Positions 8,683 to 18,091 of a stretch of 64,000 bases of DNA are shown here, in pieces. This stretch comes from Candidatus Sulfurimonas marisnigri (GTDB taxonomy: Bacteria > Campylobacterota > Campylobacteria > Campylobacterales > Sulfurimonadaceae), in assembly GCF_015265475.1 (NCBI RefSeq), contig NZ_CP054493.1, positions 1,674,001 through 1,738,000 of the forward strand, in the 5' to 3' direction. The position numbers and the translations under genes are program-made. Below the pieces are notes generated by a model. It worked only from the letters and a program-made list of their open reading frames with translations. It made no database searches and had not been told where the DNA came from. The number at the start of each line of letters is the position of its first letter. Positions within the stretch are counted from its first letter, which is position 1.

Positions 8683-10206
8683 ATGAAACTTTTAAAAACT
8701 ACAATGTATACAACATTAGTAACACTTCTACTTTCAAGTAGTGTATTGGCAGACTGTTCTTATGAACTATTTAGTATAAGTTCGACAAAAAATACCAAAA
8801 TAATAGATTTTGTTGAACAGCTTAGCGATGAGTGTGATTATAGTATTATCATAACTGATTCACATGCTGAAGAATTTTTAAATACAAAATTACAAAAAAC
8901 TAATCTTAATAATTTAACAATAGACGAAGTTTTCAACATTGTATTAAAAGAAAATAATCTATCATATACACTTGAAAACAATATTCTAAAGATCTCATAC
9001 CTTAACACAAAAATGTTTAGTATCGACTATATACTCTCACAAAGAAAAGGTGAGTCAAACACCGATATAACACTCTCTTCAGAAGGTGCAGGAACTGCAA
9101 CAGCAACTACTACAACTGCTACAACTACTGATGGCAATTCAATGGGTGGTGGTGGTGCTGGTAAATCAGGTATGAAAATTGAGAGCACAGATGAAGTTGT
9201 CTTCTGGCATGAACTAGATTTAGAGCTTCAAAGAGTTTTAAACAGACCTCAAGATAAATACAAAGCAGAAGCTCCTATTATAAATAAAAATGCAGGTATA
9301 GTAACCGTTACTGCAACGATAAAGCAGATGGACAGACTGGAAGGCTACCTTAAAAATCTTCAAGACAAAGTTCAACTTCAAGTTTTAATAGATGTTCAAC
9401 TTCTTTCAGTAACAATGAGCAAAGGTAAAACTACCGGTGTTGATTGGAAACAGCTGTATGCTCTTCAAGATATTAATATAAACTTTCAGACAGGTGCTGG
9501 CCAAATAGATGGAGCGAAGCAAGACAGCTTTATTACACTTAATAGTGCTACTGGTGTGAACTTAAACGAGGTAATAAAATTTCTTAAAACGCAAGGTGAT
9601 GTAACTTCTATCTCTAATCCGAAGGTTTTAACTCTAAATAATCAACCTGCACTAATAACTGCAGGAGTGGAATATTTTTATAAAATAACAAGTACAGAGA
9701 CATTAGCAGGCGCTACAAGCGGAACTCAAAGCTCTAGCGAAGATGTTCAATCAGTTTTTGCAGGTGTTCTTTTAGATATTACACCTGAAATTTCTGATGA
9801 CAAAACAATTACACTCAAGATTAACCCATCTCTCTCCGAAGCAATTAGCAGCACATTTATAGCTGCAGGAGCTTCTGATAGAACTATGCCACCGGATTTA
9901 AGTCGTCGCCAATTGTCATCAGTAGTAACTGTTAAAGATGGTAATCGTATTATTTTGGGTGGTTTAATAACTACACTTGACTCAATTGATGTAAATAAAG
10001 TTCCTATATTGGGTGATATTCCTATTGTTAACTATCTTTTCAAATATGAGAATAAAGTTAAAACTGTCACAGAGCTTGTAATTGTAATTGAGCCTCATAT
10101 AATTAATAAAGAGAAGGATACACTTTCTTTAAGTGACCTAGGTTATACAAATATTTTAAAAGATCAATTATTAAATGTCAAAAAGAAAGAGGCAGATGAA
10201 ATCTAG
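8683..10206 (+). CDS. mshL: Secretin, MshL/GspD/PilQ family
   Basis: 507 residues with a signal peptide (to about residue 23). A short STN-like domain (about 30-105) is followed by a Thr/Ala/Gly-rich linker (about 130-160), an N1-like ring domain, and the secretin barrel (about 230-490). The barrel contains ALITAGVEYFYKITS, the RRQLSSVVTVKDG strand and the closing VPILGDIPIVNYLFK motif typical of the family. It forms the outer-membrane channel of a type IV pilus or type II secretion machine. It is not a lipoprotein (no lipobox), so a pilotin is not evident. Confidence 0.9.
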   Translation: MKLLKTTMYTTLVTLLLSSSVLADCSYELFSISSTKNTKIIDFVEQLSDECDYSIIITDSHAEEFLNTKLQKTNLNNLTIDEVFNIVLKENNLSYTLENNILKISYLNTKMFSIDYILSQRKGESNTDITLSSEGAGTATATTTTATTTDGNSMGGGGAGKSGMKIESTDEVVFWHELDLELQRVLNRPQDKYKAEAPIINKNAGIVTVTATIKQMDRLEGYLKNLQDKVQLQVLIDVQLLSVTMSKGKTTGVDWKQLYALQDININFQTGAGQIDGAKQDSFITLNSATGVNLNEVIKFLKTQGDVTSISNPKVLTLNNQPALITAGVEYFYKITSTETLAGATSGTQSSSEDVQSVFAGVLLDITPEISDDKTITLKINPSLSEAISSTFIAAGASDRTMPPDLSRRQLSSVVTVKDGNRIILGGLITTLDSIDVNKVPILGDIPIVNYLFKYENKVKTVTELVIVIEPHIINKEKDTLSLSDLGYTNILKDQLLNVKKKEADEI

Positions 10207-11011
10207 TATCTATGAAATCTCTAGGGATGTTTTTTTAGATACTGTAAATGCTGAGGACTACATACAATTAGATAGAGTGTCAACTATTTATCAATCTCTA
10301 AAATACTCTATAAATAAGCCTCTTAAAATGATACTTCTTTATGGAAAGCCCGGTACTGGAAAAAGTATGTTTTTAACGAAACTACATAAAGATCTTTCAT
10401 CTACTCAAAAAATTCATCTTTATAAGACACCTATTCTAGATGAGAGTGAGTTTTTCAAAACACTTGCTCAAGATTTATTTGGTATTAAATATAGTGGAGA
10501 ATTAAATTTTACACAATTTATGAAAGTAGTAGAAAATCAAGAGCTTGACAACGGAATAATCCCTTTGATACTTCTTGATGAGGCACAATTATATTCAACT
10601 CCTTTAATTGAAAAAATTAGACTTCTATCAGATACAAGAAAAGTAAAATTTGTAATTGCTCTTCACAAAACAGATAAAGAAGATATTATTGCAAAGGAGC
10701 ATTTTCAAACAAGAATTTGGGAGAGTATTCAGCTCGAGAATTCTTCAAGCTCAGAGCTTAAAATCTATATTCAAAAAAAACTTCTTAAAGCAAATTGCTT
10801 TGACAGCGCAAATATGTTCTCTAGAAAGTCTGTAAATTTAATACATAAACTAACAAATGGAAACTATAGAGATACTAATAAATTAATCTACACATTATTT
10901 GACATATATGTTCATTATATGCAAAATAATCCATCTAAAATAAATGGGGATACTATTTCAAAAAAAATTATTGAGATGTCAGCAATACATACAGGACTTA
11001 TAAGTGCTTAA
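10196..11011 (+). CDS. MshM/ExeA-like AAA ATPase
   Basis: 271 residues from ATG 10196, which has the ribosome-binding site AAAGAGG at 10186-10192. An ATG at 10175 is in frame but lies deep in the secretin gene without such a site. Walker A LYGKPGTGKSM, Walker B LILLDEAQLYS, and an arginine-rich sensor region are visible. MshM and ExeA/GspA-type ATPases help place or assemble the secretin through the cell wall. It sits between secretin and TPR-protein genes exactly as mshM does in MSHA clusters. It overlaps the secretin gene by 11 bases and the next gene by 8. Confidence 0.85.
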   Translation: MKSSIYEISRDVFLDTVNAEDYIQLDRVSTIYQSLKYSINKPLKMILLYGKPGTGKSMFLTKLHKDLSSTQKIHLYKTPILDESEFFKTLAQDLFGIKYSGELNFTQFMKVVENQELDNGIIPLILLDEAQLYSTPLIEKIRLLSDTRKVKFVIALHKTDKEDIIAKEHFQTRIWESIQLENSSSSELKIYIQKKLLKANCFDSANMFSRKSVNLIHKLTNGNYRDTNKLIYTLFDIYVHYMQNNPSKINGDTISKKIIEMSAIHTGLISA

Positions 11012-11846
11012 TATAAATGACTTAGAAGCTAGACATACAAAATATAAACTGAAATCATACGTCCCACACGTAACTATAACTATTAGTCTAATTGTTATAT
11101 TAATCTCTGCAATAACTATATTTAATTATAATACTAATTCAAATATAGATGTGAAAAGTGCAAATAAAGAGAAATATATAACCAATAAACCTATTCAATC
11201 AAAAGTAGTAGCAGCAAGTGCTACTAAAATAACAAATGCAATTAGTGTGGATAAAACTTCTATAGTGGAACCAGTCGTGATTATAAAAGAGACTACTAAA
11301 GATAAAGTTGTTATAGTTGAAAAGGAAGAAAAACTGACACTATCTCCATCACTAAAGTTTATGCGTAAAATACAGGGTGAAACAGTACAGCATTATGAAA
11401 ACAAAAAAATTAGCAACAATAAGAAAGCAGTACCTAAAAAACCACTTAATAAAAAGCAGATTAATAAGAACATTGAGAAACCTGAGGTAATTAGAGCCGA
11501 CTTAAGTATACAAAACAACTCAATAAAGATAAAAAGACAAGATACATATAGTGATATTAATCATGTTATACAAAGATTTAAAACAAATAATAATCCAGCC
11601 CTAAGTTTATTTGTAGCAAAAAAGTATTATCAACTTAGTGAATATGAAAAAGCATATAATTATGCCTTAATTACAAATGAAATAAACAACAATATAGAAG
11701 ACAGTTGGATAGTTTTTTCTAAATCACTTGTAAAACTAAAAAAGAAGAAGATGGCAGTTGAAACACTTAAGAAATATCTAAATCATTCTAGTTCTTCACA
11801 AGCAAAAATCTTATTAGATGAAATTTTATCAGGGAAATTCAAATGA
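11004..11846 (+). CDS. MshN-like TPR membrane protein
   Basis: 280 residues from a GTG start overlapping the previous gene. One membrane segment (about 20-42) is followed by a long, low-complexity Lys/Asn-rich linker (45-180). Two or three TPR-like helices at the C-terminus include SLFVAKKYYQLSEYEKAYNY and the AVETLKKYL helix pair. MshN has this layout and operon position. It is probably a periplasm-spanning scaffold. The linker is basic and poorly conserved-looking, so only the ends support the call. Confidence 0.65.
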   Translation: MLNINDLEARHTKYKLKSYVPHVTITISLIVILISAITIFNYNTNSNIDVKSANKEKYITNKPIQSKVVAASATKITNAISVDKTSIVEPVVIIKETTKDKVVIVEKEEKLTLSPSLKFMRKIQGETVQHYENKKISNNKKAVPKKPLNKKQINKNIEKPEVIRADLSIQNNSIKIKRQDTYSDINHVIQRFKTNNNPALSLFVAKKYYQLSEYEKAYNYALITNEINNNIEDSWIVFSKSLVKLKKKKMAVETLKKYLNHSSSSQAKILLDEILSGKFK

Positions 11847-12385
11847 GAGTATTATTAATTATTTTAATCACTATAAGCTTATATGCTGATACTAAACAAG
11901 ATATGTTTAACCTTTATCAAAATAAAAAATATGAAAATGTTTGTAATATTGGCTTTAATAATTTCAATAAATATAGACAAGATGAAGAGTATATATCTCT
12001 ATATGCCTTTGCTTGTCTTAATGCGGATTATATAGACCGTTTATCTACGCCTGTTGCAATGTTGAAATTTTCACAAGAGTCTCGTTCTAATTCTGCATAT
12101 TTTTCGGTAATATTAATGCAGAAAAAGCTACTCTATCATGCTTTGATTGATGGATATAGTATATCGTCTTTAAATTTACCTACTACTGATTATGTATTAT
12201 CAAAAGTTTTTGATTTATATGCTAAAATTGGGGAGCATGAGCCGAGAAACTTTTATTTATTTGAAGATGAGAGTAATAGTAAATTAACATATAAACTATA
12301 TCTTATTAAAGATGATGAATTAAGTAAAATAGTAATTGAAGAGTATTATAGTTCAGCAATTATTAAGAAACATATTTACTGGTAG
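11843..12385 (+). CDS. Secreted protein of unknown function in the msh-like operon
   Basis: 180 residues with a clear signal peptide (MRVLLIILITISLYAD). The mature part is helical and rich in Tyr, Asn and Lys, with a TPR-like opening (MFNLYQNKKYENVCNIGFN) and two cysteines about 30 residues apart. I do not recognise a family. It lies between the mshN-like and mshE genes, overlapping the former by four bases, where canonical MSHA clusters have no gene. It is therefore probably a lineage-specific periplasmic component of this machine. Confidence 0.8.
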   Translation: MRVLLIILITISLYADTKQDMFNLYQNKKYENVCNIGFNNFNKYRQDEEYISLYAFACLNADYIDRLSTPVAMLKFSQESRSNSAYFSVILMQKKLLYHALIDGYSISSLNLPTTDYVLSKVFDLYAKIGEHEPRNFYLFEDESNSKLTYKLYLIKDDELSKIVIEEYYSSAIIKKHIYW

Positions 12386-12395
12386 GAGGCATTAA

Positions 12396-14129
12396 ATGGA
12401 TAGAATTACTTCGGATTTACTAGCCAATGGCTCCATTATGCAAAGCCAAGTTGACAGGCTAGTTGCAAAAGGGTTGGACACTAACCTAATCCTTAGAGAT
12501 ATTACACTCTCTGGGTTTATGACAATGGATAGGCTTATTCGATTCATAGTAGATAAAATTCAAAATGGTATTTATGATATCTCAATTATAGACAACTATG
12601 ACTACATACAGGAAAAGGATGTTTTAGTTAAACTAGCTCAAGAGCAAGACCTTTTATTTTTGGACCTTGACTCTATTGATATGGACTATAGATTAACTGA
12701 AAACTTATCCCTTACACAACTAAAGAAATATAATGTTTTTCCTATATCAGAAGATGAGATGAGTGTTACAATTGCTTTTTGTGATCCACTTGACTTAGAA
12801 GCTCAGGAATCTGTTCAGAGGCTTTTTGTTAGAAAGCCTATTAAGGTAGCAGTATCAACAAAAAAACAGATTCTTTCATATCTTTTTAAAGTTGAACTTA
12901 AAGATAGCGTTAAAGGTCTTGTAAGAAAAATAAGAGATGAGCTAAACTCTATTAGTTCTATAGAAGAGCAACAAGAAGCATCTTCAATATTACTTTTGAT
13001 TGATGTTATTTTAAATGCATGTATTAAAGGTCGTGCAAGTGATGTTCATATTGAACCAACAGAGAAAAACTGTGTAGTTCGTGCACGTATTGATGGGAAA
13101 TTAGCTGAAATATTTATTTTTGAAAAAGACATATATCCACCTTTAGCTTCAAGGCTAAAACTACTTGCAAACCTTGATATTGCGGAGAAGAGAAAACCGC
13201 AAGATGGACGTTTCTCAACACTTGTTGGCTCTAGAGAATATGACTTCCGTATATCAACACTACCTATATTGTATGGTGAATCCATTGTTATGAGGGTACT
13301 AGATAAACAAAAAGCATTAGTTAAACTTGAAGAAGCAGGTATGGATAGTGCAAGTTATCATAAGCTTCTAAAAGGCTTAGAAGCTCCTTATGGAATAATA
13401 TTAGTCACAGGTCCTACTGGTAGTGGTAAGACAACTACTCTATATGGTGCACTAAATGAACTTAGAAATGTTGAAGACAAGGTTATAACTGTTGAAGACC
13501 CTGTAGAGTATAGAATGAACCTAATTCAGCAGGTTCAAGTTAATCCAAAAGTAGGTCTTAGTTTCGCAGATGCACTTCGTTCGATATTAAGACAAGATCC
13601 AGATAAAATAATGATTGGTGAGATTCGCGATAAAGAGACACTGGAGATAGCAATTAAAGCAGCGCTTACAGGCCACTTAGTAATATCAACACTTCATACT
13701 AATGACTCTATTAGTGCAATAGCTCGTATGGTTGACATGGGTATACAACATTACTTAATTAGCGGTGCACTTGTTGCTATACAGGCGCAAAGGCTAGTTA
13801 GGAAAATATGTACACATTGCAAAACTGTAACAAAAATACCAGCTTCTGCTCTAGAAGAGTTACATGGACTTATTCCAGAAAATTCTAAATTTTATATTGG
13901 AAAAGGGTGTAAAGAGTGTAATGATACTGGCTATATGGGAAGAGAGATGATATGTGAGGTTCTCACTATTACTGAAGAACTTTCCTCTTTAATTGCAAAA
14001 GGTGAATCTAATGATATACTACATGCCCAAGCTCTCAAAGATGGTTTTATAGGAATACTAAAAAATGGTATTGACAAAGCTATTGAAGGCATTACAAGTT
14101 TAGAAGAAATTTTAAAGGTGGCAAAATAA
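12396..14129 (+). CDS. mshE: Pilus/secretion assembly ATPase, MshE/GspE/PilB family
   Basis: 577 residues. The N-terminal MshEN-type helical region (1-160) lacks an obvious RLGxxL c-di-GMP-binding repeat. The catalytic core has Walker A GPTGSGKTTT, the Asp box (EDPVEY), Walker B (IMIGEIRDKET) and the His box (GHLVISTLHTND). A C-terminal zinc site is formed by CTHC and CKEC about 36 residues apart. It is a hexameric cytoplasmic ATPase that powers pilin polymerisation. The start is backed by a strong AGGAGG at 12385-12390. The stop overlaps the next gene's start (ATAATG, one base). Confidence 0.95.
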   Translation: MDRITSDLLANGSIMQSQVDRLVAKGLDTNLILRDITLSGFMTMDRLIRFIVDKIQNGIYDISIIDNYDYIQEKDVLVKLAQEQDLLFLDLDSIDMDYRLTENLSLTQLKKYNVFPISEDEMSVTIAFCDPLDLEAQESVQRLFVRKPIKVAVSTKKQILSYLFKVELKDSVKGLVRKIRDELNSISSIEEQQEASSILLLIDVILNACIKGRASDVHIEPTEKNCVVRARIDGKLAEIFIFEKDIYPPLASRLKLLANLDIAEKRKPQDGRFSTLVGSREYDFRISTLPILYGESIVMRVLDKQKALVKLEEAGMDSASYHKLLKGLEAPYGIILVTGPTGSGKTTTLYGALNELRNVEDKVITVEDPVEYRMNLIQQVQVNPKVGLSFADALRSILRQDPDKIMIGEIRDKETLEIAIKAALTGHLVISTLHTNDSISAIARMVDMGIQHYLISGALVAIQAQRLVRKICTHCKTVTKIPASALEELHGLIPENSKFYIGKGCKECNDTGYMGREMICEVLTITEELSSLIAKGESNDILHAQALKDGFIGILKNGIDKAIEGITSLEEILKVAK

Positions 14130-15373
14130 TGAAATACTTTATAGCAACTATACTCATAAAAGGCAAAAAAGAGGAGCATGGTTTATATGCAGAAGATAGA
14201 AAAAAAGCTAACGAACTTGCAAAATTAAAACACTTAGGAATAATTATAAAAGTTGCTGAGGGGGAAGAACCATTAGAGGCTAGGATTAAGAGATTTAAAA
14301 CAAACTTACTAAAAAATGTTCAAAAAAGAAAATTAAAACCTGATGGACTAATTGCTTCAATTCGACAACTAGCTGTTATGACTAACGCTGGTATTTCGAT
14401 ATATGATTCTCTTAATGAAATTGGAAATTCGTCTGATGATCAAAACCTAAAACTTGTTTTTAAAAAACTCGCCGAAGACATTAACTCTGGACATGCTTTA
14501 TCTAAATCTATGGAAAATTTCCGCTTTGAACTTGGTAATTTAACAATCGCTATGGTTCAACTCGGAGAGAAGACTGGTAATTTAGATGAGTCTCTATATT
14601 CGCTTGCGGATATGCTTGAGGAGATTCGTGCAAATATTACTAAATTTAAAAAAGCAATGGCATACCCTAGAAATGTAATGATAGCGATGGCTATTGCTTT
14701 TACTGTTCTTATATCCTATGTTGTACCTCAATTCAAAGCAATTTTTGAAGAATTAAATGCTGAACTACCTCTACCAACTCAAATTCTATTAACACTTGAA
14801 CATCTTTTTAACAACTATGGACCATATGTTTTAGCAGCTTTATTTGTCTCATTTGTCACGTTCAAGTATCTTATAAACAATAATAAAGATATAAGATTTG
14901 GATGGCATAATGTACTTCTCAAAACAATGCTTATAAAAAACATAATAAAGTATGCAACTCTAAGCCGTTTTACTCTTGTATTTTCTGAACTAATACGAGC
15001 AGGTATTCCAATTGCTGAAGCTCTTGATACTTCCGTAGCAATGATAGACAATCTTCCATTAAAGAAAAAACTATTATCTGTTAGATCGACGGTTGAAAAA
15101 GGTGGAACATTGAATGATGGTCTAAAAGATACTGGGCTTTTTGAAAATATGATTATTCAAATGATTAGTGCAGGAGAAGATAGTGGTACCCTAGACACAA
15201 TGATAAAAAAAGTTGCAGAATACTATAAAATGAGATTTGATGCGATTATAGATGGTCTCTCAGAAGCGATAGAACCGTTAATGCTATTGATAATAGCATC
15301 TATGGTTATTCTATTGGCTCTTGGTATATTTTTACCTATGTGGGATATGGGAAGTGCAGTTAATGGTCGATAA
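14129..15373 (+). CDS. mshG: Inner-membrane platform protein, MshG/GspF/PilC family
   Basis: 414 residues with two T2SSF domains (about 70-195 and 275-400). Three membrane segments lie near 185-210, 235-255 and 385-405. Typical strings are LAVMTNAGISIYDSL and VQLGEKTGNLDESL in the first repeat, and FSELIRAGIPIAEAL and SAGEDSGTLD in the second. The protein is the rotor-like partner of the MshE ATPase. It is the last gene of the cluster in this window: no major pilin, minor pilin or prepilin peptidase gene follows, and the next gene abuts on the opposite strand. Confidence 0.93.
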   Translation: MKYFIATILIKGKKEEHGLYAEDRKKANELAKLKHLGIIIKVAEGEEPLEARIKRFKTNLLKNVQKRKLKPDGLIASIRQLAVMTNAGISIYDSLNEIGNSSDDQNLKLVFKKLAEDINSGHALSKSMENFRFELGNLTIAMVQLGEKTGNLDESLYSLADMLEEIRANITKFKKAMAYPRNVMIAMAIAFTVLISYVVPQFKAIFEELNAELPLPTQILLTLEHLFNNYGPYVLAALFVSFVTFKYLINNNKDIRFGWHNVLLKTMLIKNIIKYATLSRFTLVFSELIRAGIPIAEALDTSVAMIDNLPLKKKLLSVRSTVEKGGTLNDGLKDTGLFENMIIQMISAGEDSGTLDTMIKKVAEYYKMRFDAIIDGLSEAIEPLMLLIIASMVILLALGIFLPMWDMGSAVNGR

Positions 15374-15940
15374 TCAATAGAGCAATCTCTCAACCCTCTC
15401 TAAAAAGCACTCCATGTTTACTGTGGATGCTTTTATTTCATATACTACTTGTATTTCAAATAATTTATTAACAATCTCAACTCCACATGTTAAACATTCA
15501 TATTCAACTCTTCCAACATTAGAATATTTAAAAGATATTCTTTTAGAAACTTCTTCTTTGTATTCTAATAATTCAGACGTACTAATAACTAAGTTGACGG
15601 CATCACTATATGCTCTGACCAATCCACCAGTACCTAGTTTTGTACCACCAAAGTATCTCACAATTATAACTGCACTATTAATCATCATGTTACCCTGCAG
15701 TACCATTAAACTTGGTTTTCCGGAGGTTCCATTTGGCTCACCATCATCACTTGAATGTTCTACAATCTGATTATATTTATTAAAATATCTAAAGGCCACA
15801 ACAAAGTGCCTTGCTTTTGGATTAGAAAGCATTAATTGTTTAAGAATATTTTCATAATCAGTATATGGAATGAGATGAGCAATAAATTTCGACTGTTTAA
15901 CTTCTAATGTTTGAGTAGTATGTTTATTTATGAATTTCAT
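15374..15940 (-). CDS. yigZ: YigZ/IMPACT-family protein
   Basis: 188 residues. The N-terminal UPF0029/IMPACT domain has KQSKFIAHL, AFRY and the hallmark SSDDGEPNGTSGKP followed by VIVRYFGGTKLGTGGL. The C-terminal 60 residues fit the DUF1949 ferredoxin-like domain. The family is linked to translation stress, and the eukaryotic IMPACT protein acts on GCN2; the bacterial role is unclear. It abuts mshG tail to tail with no space between stops, so no conventional terminator separates them. Confidence 0.9.
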   Translation of the reverse strand: MKFINKHTTQTLEVKQSKFIAHLIPYTDYENILKQLMLSNPKARHFVVAFRYFNKYNQIVEHSSDDGEPNGTSGKPSLMVLQGNMMINSAVIIVRYFGGTKLGTGGLVRAYSDAVNLVISTSELLEYKEEVSKRISFKYSNVGRVEYECLTCGVEIVNKLFEIQVVYEIKASTVNMECFLERVERLLY

Positions 15941-15949
15941 ATATGAGAA

Positions 15950-15975
15950 TTTCTACATGTAGCTACATGTAGAAA
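15950..15975. terminator. Perfect 26-base palindrome between yebC and yigZ
   Basis: The 26 bases read the same on both strands and consist of two abutting copies of CTACATGTAG flanked by TT and AA. The stem can reach 13 bp, less the loop. It lies in the 39-base gap between the yebC stop and the yigZ start. It could work as a transcript-end hairpin for yebC, but no T-run follows on the minus strand, so it could equally be a protein-binding site. It contains two of the TACATGTA octamers that are over-represented in this window. Confidence 0.5.
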
Positions 15976-15979
15976 AATA

Positions 15980-16690
15980 TTATGCTAAGTTAGTAAAAAC
16001 TTTTTGCACATCCTCATCATCTTCAAGTTTTTCTAAAACTTTATCTATATCTTCTTGTTGCTCATCTGTAATAGATATTTGTGCATTTGGCATTCTCTCA
16101 AGATTTGCTTTTGTTATTTCAATACCCATCTTTTCTAAAGCTTCACTAAGTGTTCCGAAACTTGTATAGTCACCGGTAACTAAAACAATTCCATCTTCCT
16201 CTTCAATATCTTCTAAACCAGCATCAATTAACTCTAACTCCAACTCTTCAATATCCATACTATCTTTTAGAGTAAATTCTATTAATGCTTTTCTATCAAA
16301 CATAAATTCCAAAGAACCTTTAGTAAGCATTTCACCGCCATTTTTAGTAAGTATATTTTTAACATTTGCAACTGTTCTTGTATTGTTATCAGTCATACAC
16401 TCTATAAAAAGTTGCACACCATGAGGAACTTTGCCTTCAAAGTTAACTTCAATCATACTAGCTGTATCTTTTGCCGATGCTCTTTTTATTGCTGCTTCAA
16501 TATTGTCTTTTGGCATATTTTCGGCTTTAGCATTTATAATAGCAGTACGAAGTTTAGAGTTCATATCAGGATCACTACTACCCTCTTTTGCAGCCATAGT
16601 AATAATCTTTCCCAATTTTGGAAACAATTTTGACATTGCTCCCCATCTTTTTAATTTTGATGCTTTTCTATATTCAAAGGCTCTACCCAT
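15980..16690 (-). CDS. yebC: YebC/PmpR-family protein
   Basis: 236 residues from the ATG giving [16 protein letters not shown], the conserved family N-terminus, preceded by AAGGAA. A longer frame to 16744 adds 18 residues not seen in the family. The three-domain YebC shape is visible: a Lys-rich N-terminal helix bundle, [19 protein letters not shown] in the middle, and an acidic end. Members were first described as DNA-binding regulators, and some have since been linked to relief of ribosome stalling. It is transcribed divergently from the gene at 16768. Confidence 0.95.
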   Translation of the reverse strand: MGRAFEYRKASKLKRWGAMSKLFPKLGKIITMAAKEGSSDPDMNSKLRTAIINAKAENMPKDNIEAAIKRASAKDTASMIEVNFEGKVPHGVQLFIECMTDNNTRTVANVKNILTKNGGEMLTKGSLEFMFDRKALIEFTLKDSMDIEELELELIDAGLEDIEEEDGIVLVTGDYTSFGTLSEALEKMGIEITKANLERMPNAQISITDEQQEDIDKVLEKLEDDEDVQKVFTNLA

Positions 16691-16767
16691 AAAATTTTCC
16701 TTACTGTTAATACTAATTTTAAATTCAAAAATGTATAATAGCATATAGTATTGTAGAGGGGATTAAA

Positions 16768-17259
16768 ATGCAGCCTAGTTTTGGAATTAAACACCATTTT
16801 TTTAGTGCTTTTCGTGAATTATTTGTTCATCACCATGGTTCATTAGAGTTTCGTGCTAAATTATTTGCCCTTGTAATAGCTGCTAATTTAAGCTCGAGAG
16901 CAGAATGCTATGAAATAGTAAAAAACATTGGACTAGGTATATATAAGGATGATGCTGATAGAGCAAATCTTTTAATGCTATCTACAAAAGAGCTTGTAAA
17001 AAAAGTAGCAGATGACAATGGCTTAGATATAGACACTCTTGTAGCAAATATTCAAAAAGATTTAAAGATGGTTCCTAGATATGCTAAAAAAATTGATATT
17101 GATTCACTTAAAAAATTGCTTGTGTTATCCCACGATAAAGATGTAATATCTTACCAGGAAAATATTTTAGAATTTTTACAAACTGTAAAATCAGAGATAC
17201 TTCATGATAAGAAATATCAAATTGAGCTTGATGAAGAAAATTTAGAGTCTAAATACTAA
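16768..17259 (+). CDS. Conserved-looking hypothetical protein
   Basis: 163 residues, soluble, mostly helical, with no signal peptide, membrane segment or recognisable catalytic motif. The N-terminus has HHFFSAFRELFVHHHGSLEF, with five His residues in the first 25, then RAKLFALVIAANL. I do not know the family. The gene is divergent from yebC across a 77-base gap and overlaps the ttcA-like gene tail to tail by 11 bases. Coding is supported by uninterrupted frame, codon use like its neighbours and a ribosome-binding site (GAGGGG at 16756-16761). Confidence 0.75.
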   Translation: MQPSFGIKHHFFSAFRELFVHHHGSLEFRAKLFALVIAANLSSRAECYEIVKNIGLGIYKDDADRANLLMLSTKELVKKVADDNGLDIDTLVANIQKDLKMVPRYAKKIDIDSLKKLLVLSHDKDVISYQENILEFLQTVKSEILHDKKYQIELDEENLESKY

Positions 17260-18007
17260 ACTTCTCTTTATCAAAAAAACTATCAACAGATATATTTTTA
17301 AATGCAGCATTTAGACTAGTAAACAAACTTGGAAACTCTTTTTCCATTTTAAAAAGCATCTCTTTCATCTTTGCTCTTGCATGCGGCATCTTAACGTCAA
17401 ACCTCATTGATGGACAGGCTTCATCACCTATGGTAGAAATATTATTTTCAAGTGCGAATGCAGATAATTGACGTTCCCTCATTTGAATAAGTGGTCTTAT
17501 AACTATAAGTCCATTCTCTGCTTTATACTTTGGTGCTAGTGAACGCATTTGACCATTATATATAAAGTTCATAAAAAAACTCTCAGCAGCATCATCCATA
17601 TGGTGACCTAGTGCAACCTTATTACATCCATGTTCTTGTGCAGCACTATAGATATATCCTCTTCTCATACGAGAGAAAAAGCTACAGAATGATGAATTTT
17701 TTCTTATTTTTTCTTTTGCTAAATCATAAACATTTGTATTATGAACAATATGTGGTATATCATACTCATTACAATGCTTTATTAGTTCATCAAAATTTTC
17801 ACCCATTCCATAAGAAATAGTAACTGCTAAAAATTCAAATTTAAAGGGTGCTCTACACTGTTGTTCTTTCATAGCATGAATCATAGTAATGGAGTCTTTA
17901 CCACCACTAAGTCCAACTAAAATTTTGTCACCCTCTTCTATTAAATCAAACTCGGCATTTGTTTTACCAAGTTTACTCATAATTTTTTTTGATATTTTTA
18001 TTGACAT
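17249..18007 (-). CDS. ttcA: TtcA-family PP-loop tRNA thiolase-like protein
   Basis: 252 residues. The PP-loop SGGKDS is near residue 34, and GHHMDD and the (C)SxxSRMRRG segment are the TtcA/TilS-type landmarks. TtcA makes 2-thiocytidine at tRNA position 32 and carries a 4Fe-4S cluster held by a CxxC pair plus a third Cys. Here the pair reads CSFF: the second Cys is Phe (codon TTC), while a later Cys (EACPS) remains. Either cluster ligation differs or this is a related PP-loop enzyme with another tRNA target. The product name is therefore provisional. Confidence 0.78.
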   Translation of the reverse strand: MSIKISKKIMSKLGKTNAEFDLIEEGDKILVGLSGGKDSITMIHAMKEQQCRAPFKFEFLAVTISYGMGENFDELIKHCNEYDIPHIVHNTNVYDLAKEKIRKNSSFCSFFSRMRRGYIYSAAQEHGCNKVALGHHMDDAAESFFMNFIYNGQMRSLAPKYKAENGLIVIRPLIQMRERQLSAFALENNISTIGDEACPSMRFDVKMPHARAKMKEMLFKMEKEFPSLFTSLNAAFKNISVDSFFDKEKFSI

Positions 18008-18091
18008 AGTAAAATCTTTAAGTACAGTTTATCAGTACATAAGCTATCTGATGAAGAGAACTTAGCGTTGGCATAGTTAAATGTACTTTGT

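Noticed and set aside
15414-15770. Plus-strand open frame of 118 codons
   Set aside because: Antisense to yigZ with no ribosome-binding site.
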